This document shows, piece after piece, positions 1-7,300 of a stretch of DNA of 16,964 nucleotides. Under the pieces are notes generated by a model that was given only the letters and a program-made list of their open reading frames with translations, ran no database searches and was not told the origin of the DNA. The position numbers and the translations under genes are program-made. This stretch comes from Desulfohalobiaceae bacterium (GTDB taxonomy: Bacteria; Desulfobacterota; Desulfovibrionia; Desulfovibrionales; Desulfothermaceae): the NCBI GenBank assembly GCA_021737525.1, contig JAIPDU010000011.1, positions 1 through 16,964 of the forward strand, written 5' to 3'. The stretch's first letter is position 1. Each line of letters starts with the position of its first letter.

Positions 1-144
1 GAGGCCGTTGCCGAGGTGCATGCGGTTTCGAGGAAAGTGACCTACCTGGAGCTCAACGTGAACCAGGAGTTCATGAACCGTTTCAGCGCAGCCAAGTTCC
101 TGCCCCATACGGACAGATCGCGGTTTCCTTCCCTGGATGACTGA
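1..144 (+). CDS. C-terminal end of a RACo-like corrinoid activation protein (5' truncated by the window)
   Basis: Only the last 47 codons are visible, read in frame from base 1 to a TGA at 142-144. The end of this peptide (…KFLPHTDRSRFPSLDD) aligns without gaps to residues about 600-637 of the next complete gene, sharing the FLPHTD core, the following K/R-FP pair, and a preceding K-x-T-x-x-EL segment. It is therefore the C-terminus of a second ASKHA-type activator of the same family (DUF4445/RACo), placed directly upstream of its paralogue. A recent near-identical duplication is unlikely because many positions differ. The N-terminal domains are outside the window, so whether it has a ferredoxin domain cannot be said. 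It is probably co-transcribed with the next gene, 48 bp downstream. Confidence 0.75.
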   Translation, partial: EAVAEVHAVSRKVTYLELNVNQEFMNRFSAAKFLPHTDRSRFPSLDD

Positions 145-192
145 GGATCCGGTCCCTGTGGGCGGGAAGAGACAGAAAAGGAGAATAGACCT

Positions 193-2160
193 ATGCCTCG
201 GGTAAGATTCGATCCGCATCAACGAGAGGCGGAAGTGCCTGAGGGCACCCTGCTGCTCAGGGCCGCATTGGACGCAGGGGTGCACATCAACGCCTCCTGC
301 GGGGGGAACGGGGTCTGCGGCAAGTGCCGGGTCCTGCTCCAGGAGGGCGAGGTGGAGGACGGGGTCAGCGAGAAGCTGTCCCAGGAGGACAGGGATGCGG
401 GCTATCGGCTGGCCTGCCTCTCCCGGGTCACCCAGGATCTGCGGGTGCAGGTCCCGGTGGAGTCCGAGCTCGATCCCAGCGTGCTCAATCTCCAGGCCAC
501 GCCGCGGAAAACCGCGGCCATCAGGCAGGTCTCCCTGGAGGACTTCAAGGTCCAGGGCCTGTTCCTGCCGCCCATCGAGAAGAAATTCCTCCAGCTTCCC
601 CATCCCAGCAGCGAGGACAACTGCTCCGACGTGACCCGGGTGGTGGACAATATGAAGTTCCACCACGAGGAGCACCGCATGGAGGTGGATTTCAGCGTCA
701 TCCGCAAGATCACCGATGTCATCAGGGAGCAGGACTTCCAGACCACGGCCACCCTGGCCCGGCCGGTGCACGAGGATTCGGGCCGGACCTCGGTCATGAA
801 CGTGCAACCCGGGGACACAACGGATCGCAACTTCGCCCTGGCCCTGGATGTGGGCACCACCACGGTGTTCGCGCAGGTGCTGGACCTGAACAGCGGGGAG
901 GTCCTCGCCGAATACGGGGACTTCAACCAGCAGATGAGCTACGGGGAGGACATCATCAACCGCATCGTGTACGCGGAAAAGGGTAATGGCCTGCAGGAGC
1001 TGAGCCAGGCCGTGCTGCAGACCATCAATCGCATCCTGGAGAGGATCCTCAAGGAGGCCGGCGTGGACAGGGACGAGGTGTCCACAATCACCATCGCCGG
1101 CAACACCACCATGACCCAGCTCCTGCTCAAGCTCAATCCGCGCTATATCCGGCGCTCCCCCTATGTGCCGTCTTGCACCCTCTTCCCCCCGATCAAGGCG
1201 CGAGACATCGGGATCGATCTCCGGGAGCACGCCCTGGCCCTGATCTATCCCTCCGTATCCAGCTATGTGGGTGGAGATATCGTTGCCGGCATCATGGGAT
1301 CGCTCATGTACCAGAGCGAAGAGGTGACCCTGTACGTGGATATCGGGACCAACGCGGAAGTGGTCATCGGGAACAAGGACTGGATGGTCTGCGCCGCCTG
1401 CTCCGCCGGCCCCGCCTTCGAGGGCGGAGGCATGAAGCTGGGAATGCGGGCCAAGCGCGGCGCGATCGAGGACTTTTCCATCGATCCCTTCACCTATGAG
1501 CCCATGGTCCTGACCATAGGCGAGGAAAAGCCGGTGGGGATTTGCGGCTCGGGCCTGATCACCACAGTGGCCAGCCTCTTCGAGACAGGGGTTATCGACA
1601 ACCAGGGCAAGTTCAACCGGGAGCTGAACACTCCGCGGATCCGGGAGGCCGAGGAGGGCATCTGGGAATACGTGATGGTCTGGGCCGAGGAATCCGGTGT
1701 GGACAGGGACGTGGTGCTGCAGGAGCCGGATATCGACAACCTCATCCGGGCCAAGGGGGCCATCTACAGCGGCTGCATGACCCTTTTGAGCGAGATCGGC
1801 CTCTCCCTGTCCGAGCTGGACCGGGTGCTGCTCGCAGGCGGCTTTGGCAGCTACATCGATCTGGAGAAGGCTATCACCATCGGGCTGCTTCCGGAGATGG
1901 ATCCGGAGCGTATCGGCTTTGTGGGCAACGGCTCCCTCATGGGGGCCAAGATGAGCTCGCTGAACAACCACATCCGGCAGAACGTGGTGGAAGTGACCAA
2001 GAAGATGACCAATTTCGAGCTCTCCGAGACCACCTCCTATATGGACAACTTCATGGCTTCACTCTTTCTGCCCCATACCGATCTGGACAAGTTCCCCAGA
2101 GTGCAATCCCGCTTGAATGAGCGGAGGAAGATCCTGTCCGGAGCCTCGAGCGAGCAATGA
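193..2160 (+). CDS. acsV: Reductive activator of corrinoid iron-sulfur protein (RACo), [2Fe-2S] plus ASKHA ATPase
   Basis: This 655-residue protein fits RACo, which uses ATP to return inactive Co(II) corrinoid of the CdhD-CdhE protein to Co(I). An N-terminal plant-type [2Fe-2S] ferredoxin domain has its ligands at C36, C42, C45 and C75. A linker follows to about residue 210. The C-terminal ASKHA fold shows the phosphate loop DVGTTT (219-224), GNTTM (303-307), DIGTN (383-387), GPAFEGGG (406-413), GICGSG (449-454) and LAGGFGSY (547-554). The length matches the family (about 630-660). The ATG has AAGGAG at 178-183, 9 bases upstream. It lies 48 bp after a paralogue and 193 bp before cdhD, the gene for its protein partner. 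The family call is firm. The symbol follows acetogen usage, and RamA-type activators of other corrinoid methyltransferases are the main alternative, made unlikely by the context. Confidence 0.9.
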   Translation: MPRVRFDPHQREAEVPEGTLLLRAALDAGVHINASCGGNGVCGKCRVLLQEGEVEDGVSEKLSQEDRDAGYRLACLSRVTQDLRVQVPVESELDPSVLNLQATPRKTAAIRQVSLEDFKVQGLFLPPIEKKFLQLPHPSSEDNCSDVTRVVDNMKFHHEEHRMEVDFSVIRKITDVIREQDFQTTATLARPVHEDSGRTSVMNVQPGDTTDRNFALALDVGTTTVFAQVLDLNSGEVLAEYGDFNQQMSYGEDIINRIVYAEKGNGLQELSQAVLQTINRILERILKEAGVDRDEVSTITIAGNTTMTQLLLKLNPRYIRRSPYVPSCTLFPPIKARDIGIDLREHALALIYPSVSSYVGGDIVAGIMGSLMYQSEEVTLYVDIGTNAEVVIGNKDWMVCAACSAGPAFEGGGMKLGMRAKRGAIEDFSIDPFTYEPMVLTIGEEKPVGICGSGLITTVASLFETGVIDNQGKFNRELNTPRIREAEEGIWEYVMVWAEESGVDRDVVLQEPDIDNLIRAKGAIYSGCMTLLSEIGLSLSELDRVLLAGGFGSYIDLEKAITIGLLPEMDPERIGFVGNGSLMGAKMSSLNNHIRQNVVEVTKKMTNFELSETTSYMDNFMASLFLPHTDLDKFPRVQSRLNERRKILSGASSEQ

Positions 2161-2189
2161 TGACAGGTGCTTGTTTTGCTGTGACTCCA

Positions 2190-2218
2190 TTGACAATTCT
2201 GGCCTGTACAGCTACATG
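2190..2218 (+). promoter_or_regulatory. Possible sigma70-type promoter before cdhD
   Basis: A perfect -35 hexamer TTGACA (2190-2195) is followed after 17 bases by TACATG (2213-2218), which matches only 3 of 6 bases of the -10 consensus. It sits in the 193-bp gap between the RACo gene and cdhD and could give cdhD-cdhE-acsE a start of their own. The weak -10 makes this tentative. Confidence 0.3.
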
Positions 2219-2308
2219 ACCAGAAAATGCAATCTCCTTTGTGTACAAGGACGATGCTTGTGCAGACAGTTTTCCGCAAGGAGGTGAGCCGGCCGCATAA
2301 GGACGCGC

Positions 2309-2344
2309 ATGAAAGGCGATGGGACGTCAATGCATCAAGAATAA
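2309..2344 (+). CDS. Possible 11-codon leader ORF coupled to cdhD
   Basis: An ATG at 2309 preceded by AAGGA (2299-2303, 5-base spacing) opens an 11-codon reading frame, MKGDGTSMHQE. Its TAA stop at 2342-2344 overlaps the AAGGAG ribosome site of cdhD (2343-2348). The geometry would allow translational coupling to cdhD. Such short frames arise by chance, and nothing in the peptide (no run of one amino acid) suggests classical attenuation. Confidence 0.2.
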   Translation: MKGDGTSMHQE

Positions 2345-2353
2345 GGAGTGGTT

Positions 2354-3967
2354 ATGAGCTTCGAGATGATCAAGGAGAAGTATACCGGGCCCATAATGGA
2401 AATCGAGCTGGGCAAGGGGGACAACACGGTCAAGGTCGGCGGCGAGACCTGTCTGCCCTTTTATCAGTTCGAGGGGGAAGTGACCAACAAGCCCAAGATC
2501 GCCATGGAGATCTGGGACATGGAGCCCGAGGAGTGGCCCGATGCGGCTCGCGAGCCTTTCAAGGACGTTATCGGCGATCCCGCCGCCTGGGCCAAGAAAT
2601 GTGTCCAGGAGTACGGGGCGGATATCATCTGCCTCCATCTGCGCAGCACCGATCCCAACGAGCACGATGTGAGCCCCGAGGACGCGGTGGCCAAGGTGAA
2701 AAAGGTCAACGAGGCCATCGATGTCCCCTTGATCGTCTGGGGCACGGCAAACGCGGACAAGGACTCCGAGGTGCTGAAGAAGGTCGCCGAGGACTGTTCC
2801 GGTGAGAATCTCATCATCGGCCCCATCGAGGATGTGACCCACAAGAGCATAGGGGCCGCGGTCATGGGCTACGGTCACACCGCGGTGGCCTCCTCGCCCA
2901 TCGACATCAATCTGGCCAAGCAGATCAACATCCTGCTGGAGAATCTGGGCCTGCCCCTGAACAAGATCCTGGTCGATCCCACCACCGGCGGCCTGGGTTA
3001 CGGCCTGGAATACAGCTATTCGGTCATGGAGCGGATCAAGCTGGCCGCCATGACCTTCGGCGACGACAAGCTGCAGCTGCCCATCATCAATTACGTCGCC
3101 TTCGACGTGTGGAAGTGCAAGGAAGCCAAACAGCCGGTGGAGGAGGATCCCCGCCTCGGCGATCCCGAGCGCCGGGCCATCATGATGGAGACCATCGCGG
3201 CGACCACCTATCTCATGGCCGGCTCCAACGTCTTGATCCTGCGTCATCCGGAGACGGTCCGCCTGGTCCGGCAGTATATCGAGCTGCTGGTGGAGGGCGG
3301 CACGGCCCAGGAAGTGGCGCCCATCCAGAAGAACCTCTCCGAGCCGGAGATTGATTATGCCTCCATGTCCCCCGAGCCGGACCTGACCATCGAGGAGGCC
3401 AAGGAGGCGCCCAAGGCCAAGAAGGAAGAGGCCAAGGCCGAGGCGCCCAAGGAGGAGGCCAAGGAGGCCCCGAAGGAAAAGGCGCCCAAGGAGGAGGCCA
3501 AGGCCGAGGCTCCCAAGGAAGAGGCTCCCAAGAAGGAAGCCCCCAAGGAAGAGGCCAAGGCCGAGGCACCCAAGGAGGAGGCCAAGGCCGAGGCGGCCCA
3601 GCCCGCTGTGGACGAAAGCAAGCTCCGGGCCGAGCTCGAGGGGAAGATACGAGCCGAGATGGAGGCCAAGCTCCGGCAAGAGATGGAGAGCAAGGCCAAG
3701 GCGGAGGAGAGCGCCGAGCAGAAGGAGGAAAAGGCCAAGAAGGCCGCAGAGGAAAAGGCCAAGAAGGAGGCCGAGGCCAGAGAGAAGGAGAAGGAGAAGC
3801 TCAGGGCCCAGCTCGAAAGCGACGAGAAGGAGATCCGGAGCAAGGTCAAGAAGCTTCGTTCCGAGCAGTCCGGGCAGGAGACGCCATCCACGCCTGAGAA
3901 GCCCGAGGAGAGCGGGCCGGAGCGTATTCTCCAGGTGCTTAGGCTCATTCATCGCCGGGTCGCCTGA
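2354..3967 (+). CDS. cdhD: Corrinoid iron-sulfur protein small subunit (CODH/ACS delta) with long Lys/Ala/Glu/Pro and coiled-coil tail
   Basis: This is the small subunit of the corrinoid iron-sulfur protein, the methyl carrier of the Wood-Ljungdahl pathway. It pairs with CdhE and carries the methyl group from AcsE to acetyl-CoA synthase. Residues 1 to about 340 form the TIM-barrel-type CdhD domain, with family-like stretches at 125-160, 170-190 (MGYGHTAVASSPIDINLAKQ) and 205-232 (DPTTGGLGYGLEY). Acetogen homologues end near residue 320. Here about 190 residues follow: a K/E/A/P low-complexity segment with repeated APKEEAKAE-like units (346-416), a heptad-like charged helix (420-505), and a short basic amphipathic end (523-537). 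The chosen ATG (2354) has AAGGAG at 2343-2348 with 5-base spacing; an in-frame GTG at 2348 lies inside that site. The role of the tail is unknown; a tether or docking arm is inferred. Confidence 0.93.
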   Translation: MSFEMIKEKYTGPIMEIELGKGDNTVKVGGETCLPFYQFEGEVTNKPKIAMEIWDMEPEEWPDAAREPFKDVIGDPAAWAKKCVQEYGADIICLHLRSTDPNEHDVSPEDAVAKVKKVNEAIDVPLIVWGTANADKDSEVLKKVAEDCSGENLIIGPIEDVTHKSIGAAVMGYGHTAVASSPIDINLAKQINILLENLGLPLNKILVDPTTGGLGYGLEYSYSVMERIKLAAMTFGDDKLQLPIINYVAFDVWKCKEAKQPVEEDPRLGDPERRAIMMETIAATTYLMAGSNVLILRHPETVRLVRQYIELLVEGGTAQEVAPIQKNLSEPEIDYASMSPEPDLTIEEAKEAPKAKKEEAKAEAPKEEAKEAPKEKAPKEEAKAEAPKEEAPKKEAPKEEAKAEAPKEEAKAEAAQPAVDESKLRAELEGKIRAEMEAKLRQEMESKAKAEESAEQKEEKAKKAAEEKAKKEAEAREKEKEKLRAQLESDEKEIRSKVKKLRSEQSGQETPSTPEKPEESGPERILQVLRLIHRRVA

Positions 3968-4004
3968 TAGCCCGGATCGTGGCCGGGTCAGTGAGGATTA
4001 CAAA

Positions 4005-4043
4005 GGATGGCCTCCTTCCCTTTGTGAGGGAAGGGAAGCATCC
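4005..4043 (+). other. Intercistronic mRNA stem-loop between cdhD and cdhE
   Basis: CCTTCCCT (4014-4021) and AGGGAAGG (4027-4034) form a perfect 8-bp stem with loop TTGTG. An outer GGATG/CATCC pair (4005-4009 and 4039-4043) extends it across a 4x4 internal loop. No T-run follows, so it is not a standard rho-independent terminator. A processing or stability element that sets the ratio of cdhD to cdhE message is the more likely reading. It lies in the 207-bp gap between the two genes, in which no gene is seen. Confidence 0.55.
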
Positions 4044-4174
4044 CGCGCTGGAGATGCACGACATTACAACATAAGGACCAGCTAAGCGGGCTGGCACGGC
4101 ATTTCCGGGTGTCTGCTAAAGGGGCACGGCGGGAATCGCTCTACTGCTCGCCCCAAGACGCAAAGGAGTGCTCT

Positions 4175-5524
4175 ATGGGTTTGACAGGGATTCAGATATT
4201 CAAGTTGCTTCCGCAGACGAACTGCAAGGAGTGCGGGGCCGCCACCTGCCTGGCCTTCGCCATGAACCTGGCCGCGGGCAAGGCGGAGCTGGATCAGTGC
4301 CCCTACGTTTCCGATGAGGCCAGGGAGAAGCTGGCCGAGGCCTCTGCTCCCCCCATCCGGCCGGTCAAGATCGGCAAGGGGGTTCGCGCGTTTACTGTGG
4401 GCGGGGAAACCGTGGAATACAGGCACGAGAAGACGTTCTTCAATCAATCCCCCATCGCCGGCGTGATCTCCTCCGACATGTCCGAGGAGGAGCTCAAGAA
4501 CAAGATGGTCCTCTGGAACGCCTTCCAGTTCGAGCGGGTGGGTTACACCCTGAGGCCGGAGCTGGTGGCCCTGAAGGACGCAAACGGGGACAAGGATGCC
4601 TTTGCCGCCAAGGCCAAATACGTGGCGGAGAACACGGAGTTCAATCTGGTCCTCATGAGCGAGGATAAGGATGTGATGCAGGCCGGAATAGATGCCTGCG
4701 GCTTCAAGCGGCCCCTGATCTATGCCGCGACCAAGGACAATGCCGACGACTTCGGCCAGCTCGCCCTGGACAACAGCCTCCCCCTGGCGGTCAAGGCGGA
4801 CTCCGTGGAACAGCTGTCGGAGATCACGGACAAGCTCATGGAAAAGGGCCTCAAGGATCTGGTCATCGATCCGGGCTCGCGCGACGTGAAGAAGTGCTTC
4901 GAGGACCAGGTGGGCATCCGGCGCGCGGCCCTGCGGGCCAAGAACCGTTCCGTGGGCTTTCCCACCATCACCTTCCCCTGCGAGATGGCCACCAATCTGG
5001 ACATGGAGACGGTGATCGGCTCCATGTTCATCGCCAAGTACGGCGGCATAGTCGTCCTGTCCGATTTCACCTCCGAAACCCTGTTCTCCCTCCTGTTGGA
5101 ACGGCTGAACATCTTCACCGACCCGCAGCGGCCGATGACGGTGCAGGAGGGCATCTACGAGATCGGCAAGCCGGACGAGAACTCGCCGGTCATGGTTACC
5201 ACCAACTTCGCCCTGACCTACTTCATCGTTGCCGGAGAGACCGAGTCGAGCAAGGTGCCCACATGGCTCCTGATCAAGGACTCTGAGGGGCTGTCCGTCC
5301 TCACGGCCTGGGCCGCGGGCAAGTTCGCCGGAGACGATGTGGGCGCTTTCGTCAAGAAGTGCGGCATTGCGGACAAAGTTAACAACAAGGAGTTGATCAT
5401 TCCGGGATACGCCGCGGCCATCGTGGGGGAGATCGAGGACGAGATCCCGGATTGGACTGTAACGGTCGGTCCCAGGGAGGCGGCCCATATTCCGGCCTTC
5501 CTGAAGTCCAAGGTGAGTGCCTGA
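4175..5524 (+). CDS. cdhE: Corrinoid iron-sulfur protein large subunit (CODH/ACS gamma)
   Basis: This 449-residue protein is the large subunit of the corrinoid iron-sulfur protein (acsC in acetogens). It binds the cobalamin cofactor and a [4Fe-4S] cluster used in reductive activation. The N-terminal cluster motif is clear, with C17, C20, C25 and C42 in TNCKECGAATC…DQC. A TIM-barrel domain and a C-terminal cobalamin-binding domain follow (about 320-449). The length equals that of the acetogen protein (about 446). The start at 4175 is chosen because AAAGGAG lies at 4162-4168 with 6-base spacing and the cluster motif then falls at the family's usual positions; an in-frame start 22 codons earlier lacks support. 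It lies between cdhD and acsE, 56 bp before the acsE start. It works as a heterodimer with CdhD and is the substrate of both AcsE and RACo. Confidence 0.95.
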   Translation: MGLTGIQIFKLLPQTNCKECGAATCLAFAMNLAAGKAELDQCPYVSDEAREKLAEASAPPIRPVKIGKGVRAFTVGGETVEYRHEKTFFNQSPIAGVISSDMSEEELKNKMVLWNAFQFERVGYTLRPELVALKDANGDKDAFAAKAKYVAENTEFNLVLMSEDKDVMQAGIDACGFKRPLIYAATKDNADDFGQLALDNSLPLAVKADSVEQLSEITDKLMEKGLKDLVIDPGSRDVKKCFEDQVGIRRAALRAKNRSVGFPTITFPCEMATNLDMETVIGSMFIAKYGGIVVLSDFTSETLFSLLLERLNIFTDPQRPMTVQEGIYEIGKPDENSPVMVTTNFALTYFIVAGETESSKVPTWLLIKDSEGLSVLTAWAAGKFAGDDVGAFVKKCGIADKVNNKELIIPGYAAAIVGEIEDEIPDWTVTVGPREAAHIPAFLKSKVSA

Positions 5525-5580
5525 TCCGATAGGGCATCATCCTTTTGTCAGCCAATACTTCAAAACAAAGGACGAGCGAT

Positions 5581-6465
5581 ATGGCAATGCTTTGCTTTGG
5601 CGAGAGCCTGAACGTGATGGGCACCAAGATCGGCAAGGCCATGAAGGAGCGGGATCCGGAGCCGATCAAGGAGGAGGCCAAGTACCAGCAGGAACAGGGG
5701 ATGGACTATATCGACATCAACCTGGGCCCAGCCAAGAAGACGGGCCACGAGCTCATGCCCTGGATCGTGGAGACGGTTCAGGAAGTCTCGGACCTGCCCC
5801 TGCTCCTGGATACCTCCAACACGGCCGCCATCGAGGAGGGGCTCAAGGTCTGCAAGAAGACCCCCATCATCAATTCCATCATGTGCCGGGCGGAAAACTA
5901 CGAGAAGATGCTTCCGGTGGCCGCCAAGTACAACTCGGACTTCGTGGCCCTGATGTGGGGCCCGGAGGGACTGCCCAGGGACGAGAACGAGCGTGCCGCC
6001 CTTTGCGTGGAGCTCATCCAGGCGGCCAACGATCAGGGCATCCCCAACGAGAAGATCTGGGTCGACGGCGTGGTGCCGCCGGTCAATGTCCAGCAGGAGC
6101 ACGCCCCCACCCTGCTGGCCTTCTACGACATGCTCCAGGACATCGCGCCCGGCGCCCAGAGCACCTGCGGCCTGTCCAACATATCCAACGGGATCCCGGA
6201 TCATCTGCGGCCCATCATGAATCAGACCTATGCGGTCATGCTCAAGCGTTCGGGGATGGCCTCCATCATCACCGATCCCAAGGACGAGAAGATGACCCAG
6301 ATCGCCAAGGACAAACGCTCGGATATCGAAGAGGTGGTCCATGCGACCATGGACGGGAATCCGCCGGATGTGAACAGCCTGTCCCAGGAGCTGGTGGATT
6401 ACGTCAAAACAGCCAGGGTCCTCATGGGCTTCGCCCTGTACTCCGATTCCTGGCTCAAGCTGTAA
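5581..6465 (+). CDS. acsE: Methyltetrahydrofolate:corrinoid iron-sulfur protein methyltransferase
   Basis: This 294-residue protein transfers the methyl group from 5-methyltetrahydrofolate to Co(I) of the CdhD-CdhE corrinoid protein. It is a pterin-binding TIM barrel: DINLGPAKK (45-53), LLLDTSN (74-80), INSI (97-100), WVDGVVPPVNVQQEHAP (160-176) and LSNIS (198-202) match the acetogen enzyme. D77, N98, D162 and N200 correspond to its pterin-contact residues (D75, N96, D160, N199). It is about 30 residues longer than the acetogen enzyme because of an insert near 243-280. An ATG at 5581 with AAAGGA at 5567-5572 is preferred to the in-frame TTG at 5545; ATG 5587 is a second option. It is the last gene of the cluster and is followed by a strong terminator. 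Confidence 0.94.
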   Translation: MAMLCFGESLNVMGTKIGKAMKERDPEPIKEEAKYQQEQGMDYIDINLGPAKKTGHELMPWIVETVQEVSDLPLLLDTSNTAAIEEGLKVCKKTPIINSIMCRAENYEKMLPVAAKYNSDFVALMWGPEGLPRDENERAALCVELIQAANDQGIPNEKIWVDGVVPPVNVQQEHAPTLLAFYDMLQDIAPGAQSTCGLSNISNGIPDHLRPIMNQTYAVMLKRSGMASIITDPKDEKMTQIAKDKRSDIEEVVHATMDGNPPDVNSLSQELVDYVKTARVLMGFALYSDSWLKL

Positions 6466-6474
6466 GCTGAGACC

Positions 6475-6551
6475 AAAGCCCCTTTCTCCGCGCCGTGCCC
6501 GTGAGGTGGGCGCTACCTACCCGGAGCGCCCGGCGGTGAAAGGGGCTTTTT
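6475..6551 (+). terminator. Branched rho-independent terminator of the acsV-cdhD-cdhE-acsE cluster
   Basis: AAAGCCCCTTTC (6475-6486) pairs perfectly over 12 bp with GAAAGGGGCTTT (6538-6549), ending in a five-base T-run (6547-6551). The 51-base loop folds further: CGCCG/CGGCG (6491-6495 with 6531-6535) or, sharing base 6531, GGGCGCT/AGCGCCC (6508-6514 with 6525-6531). It starts 9 bp after the acsE stop and closes the Wood-Ljungdahl operon. Confidence 0.88.
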
Positions 6552-6567
6552 GCGTACGAGCCTCATT

Positions 6568-6590
6568 CCCGGGCCCATCCCCGGGCCCAT
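6568..6590. repeat. Tandem 11-bp direct repeat in the acsE 3' region
   Basis: CCCGGGCCCAT occurs at 6568-6578 and again at 6580-6590. It lies in the 152-bp stretch between the acsE terminator and the convergent small gene. The rest of that stretch (about 6620-6670) is an AT-rich island with no gene and no convincing promoter. Confidence 0.6.
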
Positions 6591-6703
6591 AGAAACATGA
6601 AAATGGTGCAGGCCTCGCTTGTCAATTTTGCATTTAAATTCAGCTAATTGGCAGCATTTGTATATAAAAAAGGCGGCAGGGTAGTCACGAAAGTGGATTC
6701 CCT

Positions 6704-7081
6704 CTAGCTTTTCCGGCCCAGGGTGCGAGCTATCAGCTGTTCCAGCTCGTTTTCCTCGCCCTCGGTGTAGTCATCCGGATAGAGCAGCATGGACATGAAG
6801 AAGGGGCTGTCCACCTCCAGGGCTTGACTGGCGCGGATGCCCATGTTTTCCAGGGCTGACTCCAGCTCGTCCTGGACTTCCTCCGGAAGGCCTTCCAAGT
6901 CGTCCTGGACCTCATAGAGCAGGGAGTGGATGGTCCGGGCCTTATCCCGCAGCAGGCGGTTGTAGGCATCCTGGTCCTGCTCCTGTCGCAGCTTCCTCTT
7001 GGCTTCCGCCTCCAGATCGCGTATTATCCTTGCCTTTGCACTGAGAGCCTCTTTGGCCTGTTCGCGGGGTGTTTGGGTCAT
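6704..7081 (-). CDS. Small helical protein of unknown function
   Basis: I do not recognise this 125-residue protein. It is highly charged and predicted to be almost all helix, with long amphipathic stretches at about 5-62 and 66-82 and an acidic loop near 103-112 (PDDYTEGEENE). There are no membrane segments, signal peptide or cysteines. The start is placed at the ATG at 7081, which has GGAG (7089-7092) at 7-base spacing. A TTG 15 codons upstream extends the frame but has no better ribosome site and would add a residue run unlike the rest. It is convergent with acsE and divergent from icd, so it is a single-gene unit. It is probably cytoplasmic and possibly a structural or partner protein; no function can be assigned. 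Confidence 0.72.
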   Translation of the reverse strand: MTQTPREQAKEALSAKARIIRDLEAEAKRKLRQEQDQDAYNRLLRDKARTIHSLLYEVQDDLEGLPEEVQDELESALENMGIRASQALEVDSPFFMSMLLYPDDYTEGEENELEQLIARTLGRKS

Positions 7082-7167
7082 ATTCACGCTCCGTGGACAG
7101 ATGGTTTTGGTGTTTTTTTCAGCCAAGATGACGTCGGTGGAGACAAGGGGATTGTACAGGCGCGCCT

Positions 7168-7184
7168 CCCGCTGTGCAAGCGGG
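7168..7184. other. Small hairpin in the intergenic region upstream of icd
   Basis: CCCGCT (7168-7173) and AGCGGG (7179-7184) form a 6-bp stem with a 5-base loop, followed on the + strand by TTTC. The T-run is too short for a confident terminator. It lies between the divergent small gene and the 78-bp inserted element. Confidence 0.3.
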
Positions 7185-7214
7185 TTTCAGCATGCTTTTC
7201 CCCGGGCCATGTAC

Positions 7215-7222
7215 AAGCCGGG
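7215..7222. repeat. Target-site duplication, left copy
   Basis: AAGCCGGG lies immediately left of the 78-bp element and is repeated exactly at 7301-7308 immediately right of it. The uninterrupted site can be read as TACAAGCCGGGAAGGG. A further CAAGCCGG at 7324-7331 lies outside the element, so some of the repetition may be older than the insertion. Confidence 0.65.
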
Positions 7223-7300
7223 GTAACTATTCAGCACTCCTTTGGATTCAGCGTAAAAGCCCCGTGAACACTACGGTTTCGCAAAGTGATGAATAGTTAC
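7223..7300. mobile_element. 78-bp miniature inverted-repeat element with IS66-type ends
   Basis: The left end GTAACTATTCAGCACT (7223-7238) and the reverse complement of the right end (7285-7300), GTAACTATTCATCACT, match at 15 of 16 positions. The element is flanked by an exact 8-bp repeat, AAGCCGGG. IS66-family elements are known for ends beginning GTAA and for 8-bp target duplications, so this fits a non-autonomous derivative moved by such a transposase. The 46-bp centre holds no reading frame and only a weak CCGT/ACGG hairpin. The intact duplication suggests a fairly recent insertion. Confidence 0.72.

Noticed and set aside
3400..3600. Repeats in cdhD considered as a tandem-repeat or CRISPR-like array
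   Set aside because: The units are imperfect, in frame and encode APKEEAKAE-like residues, so this is a coding low-complexity segment with no spacers.
2327..3952. 541-codon open frame antisense to cdhD, Leu/Gly-rich
   Set aside because: It is the complement of the Lys/Ala/Glu-rich cdhD frame; high GC removes stops and gives artificial LLLG runs. No ribosome site or family motif, while cdhD is certain.
6619..6670. AT-rich stretch with TTGTCA, TTGGCA and TATATAAA as a possible + strand promoter
   Set aside because: No pair has acceptable spacing with a good -10, and a promoter here would run antisense into the small gene. AT richness between convergent genes is common.
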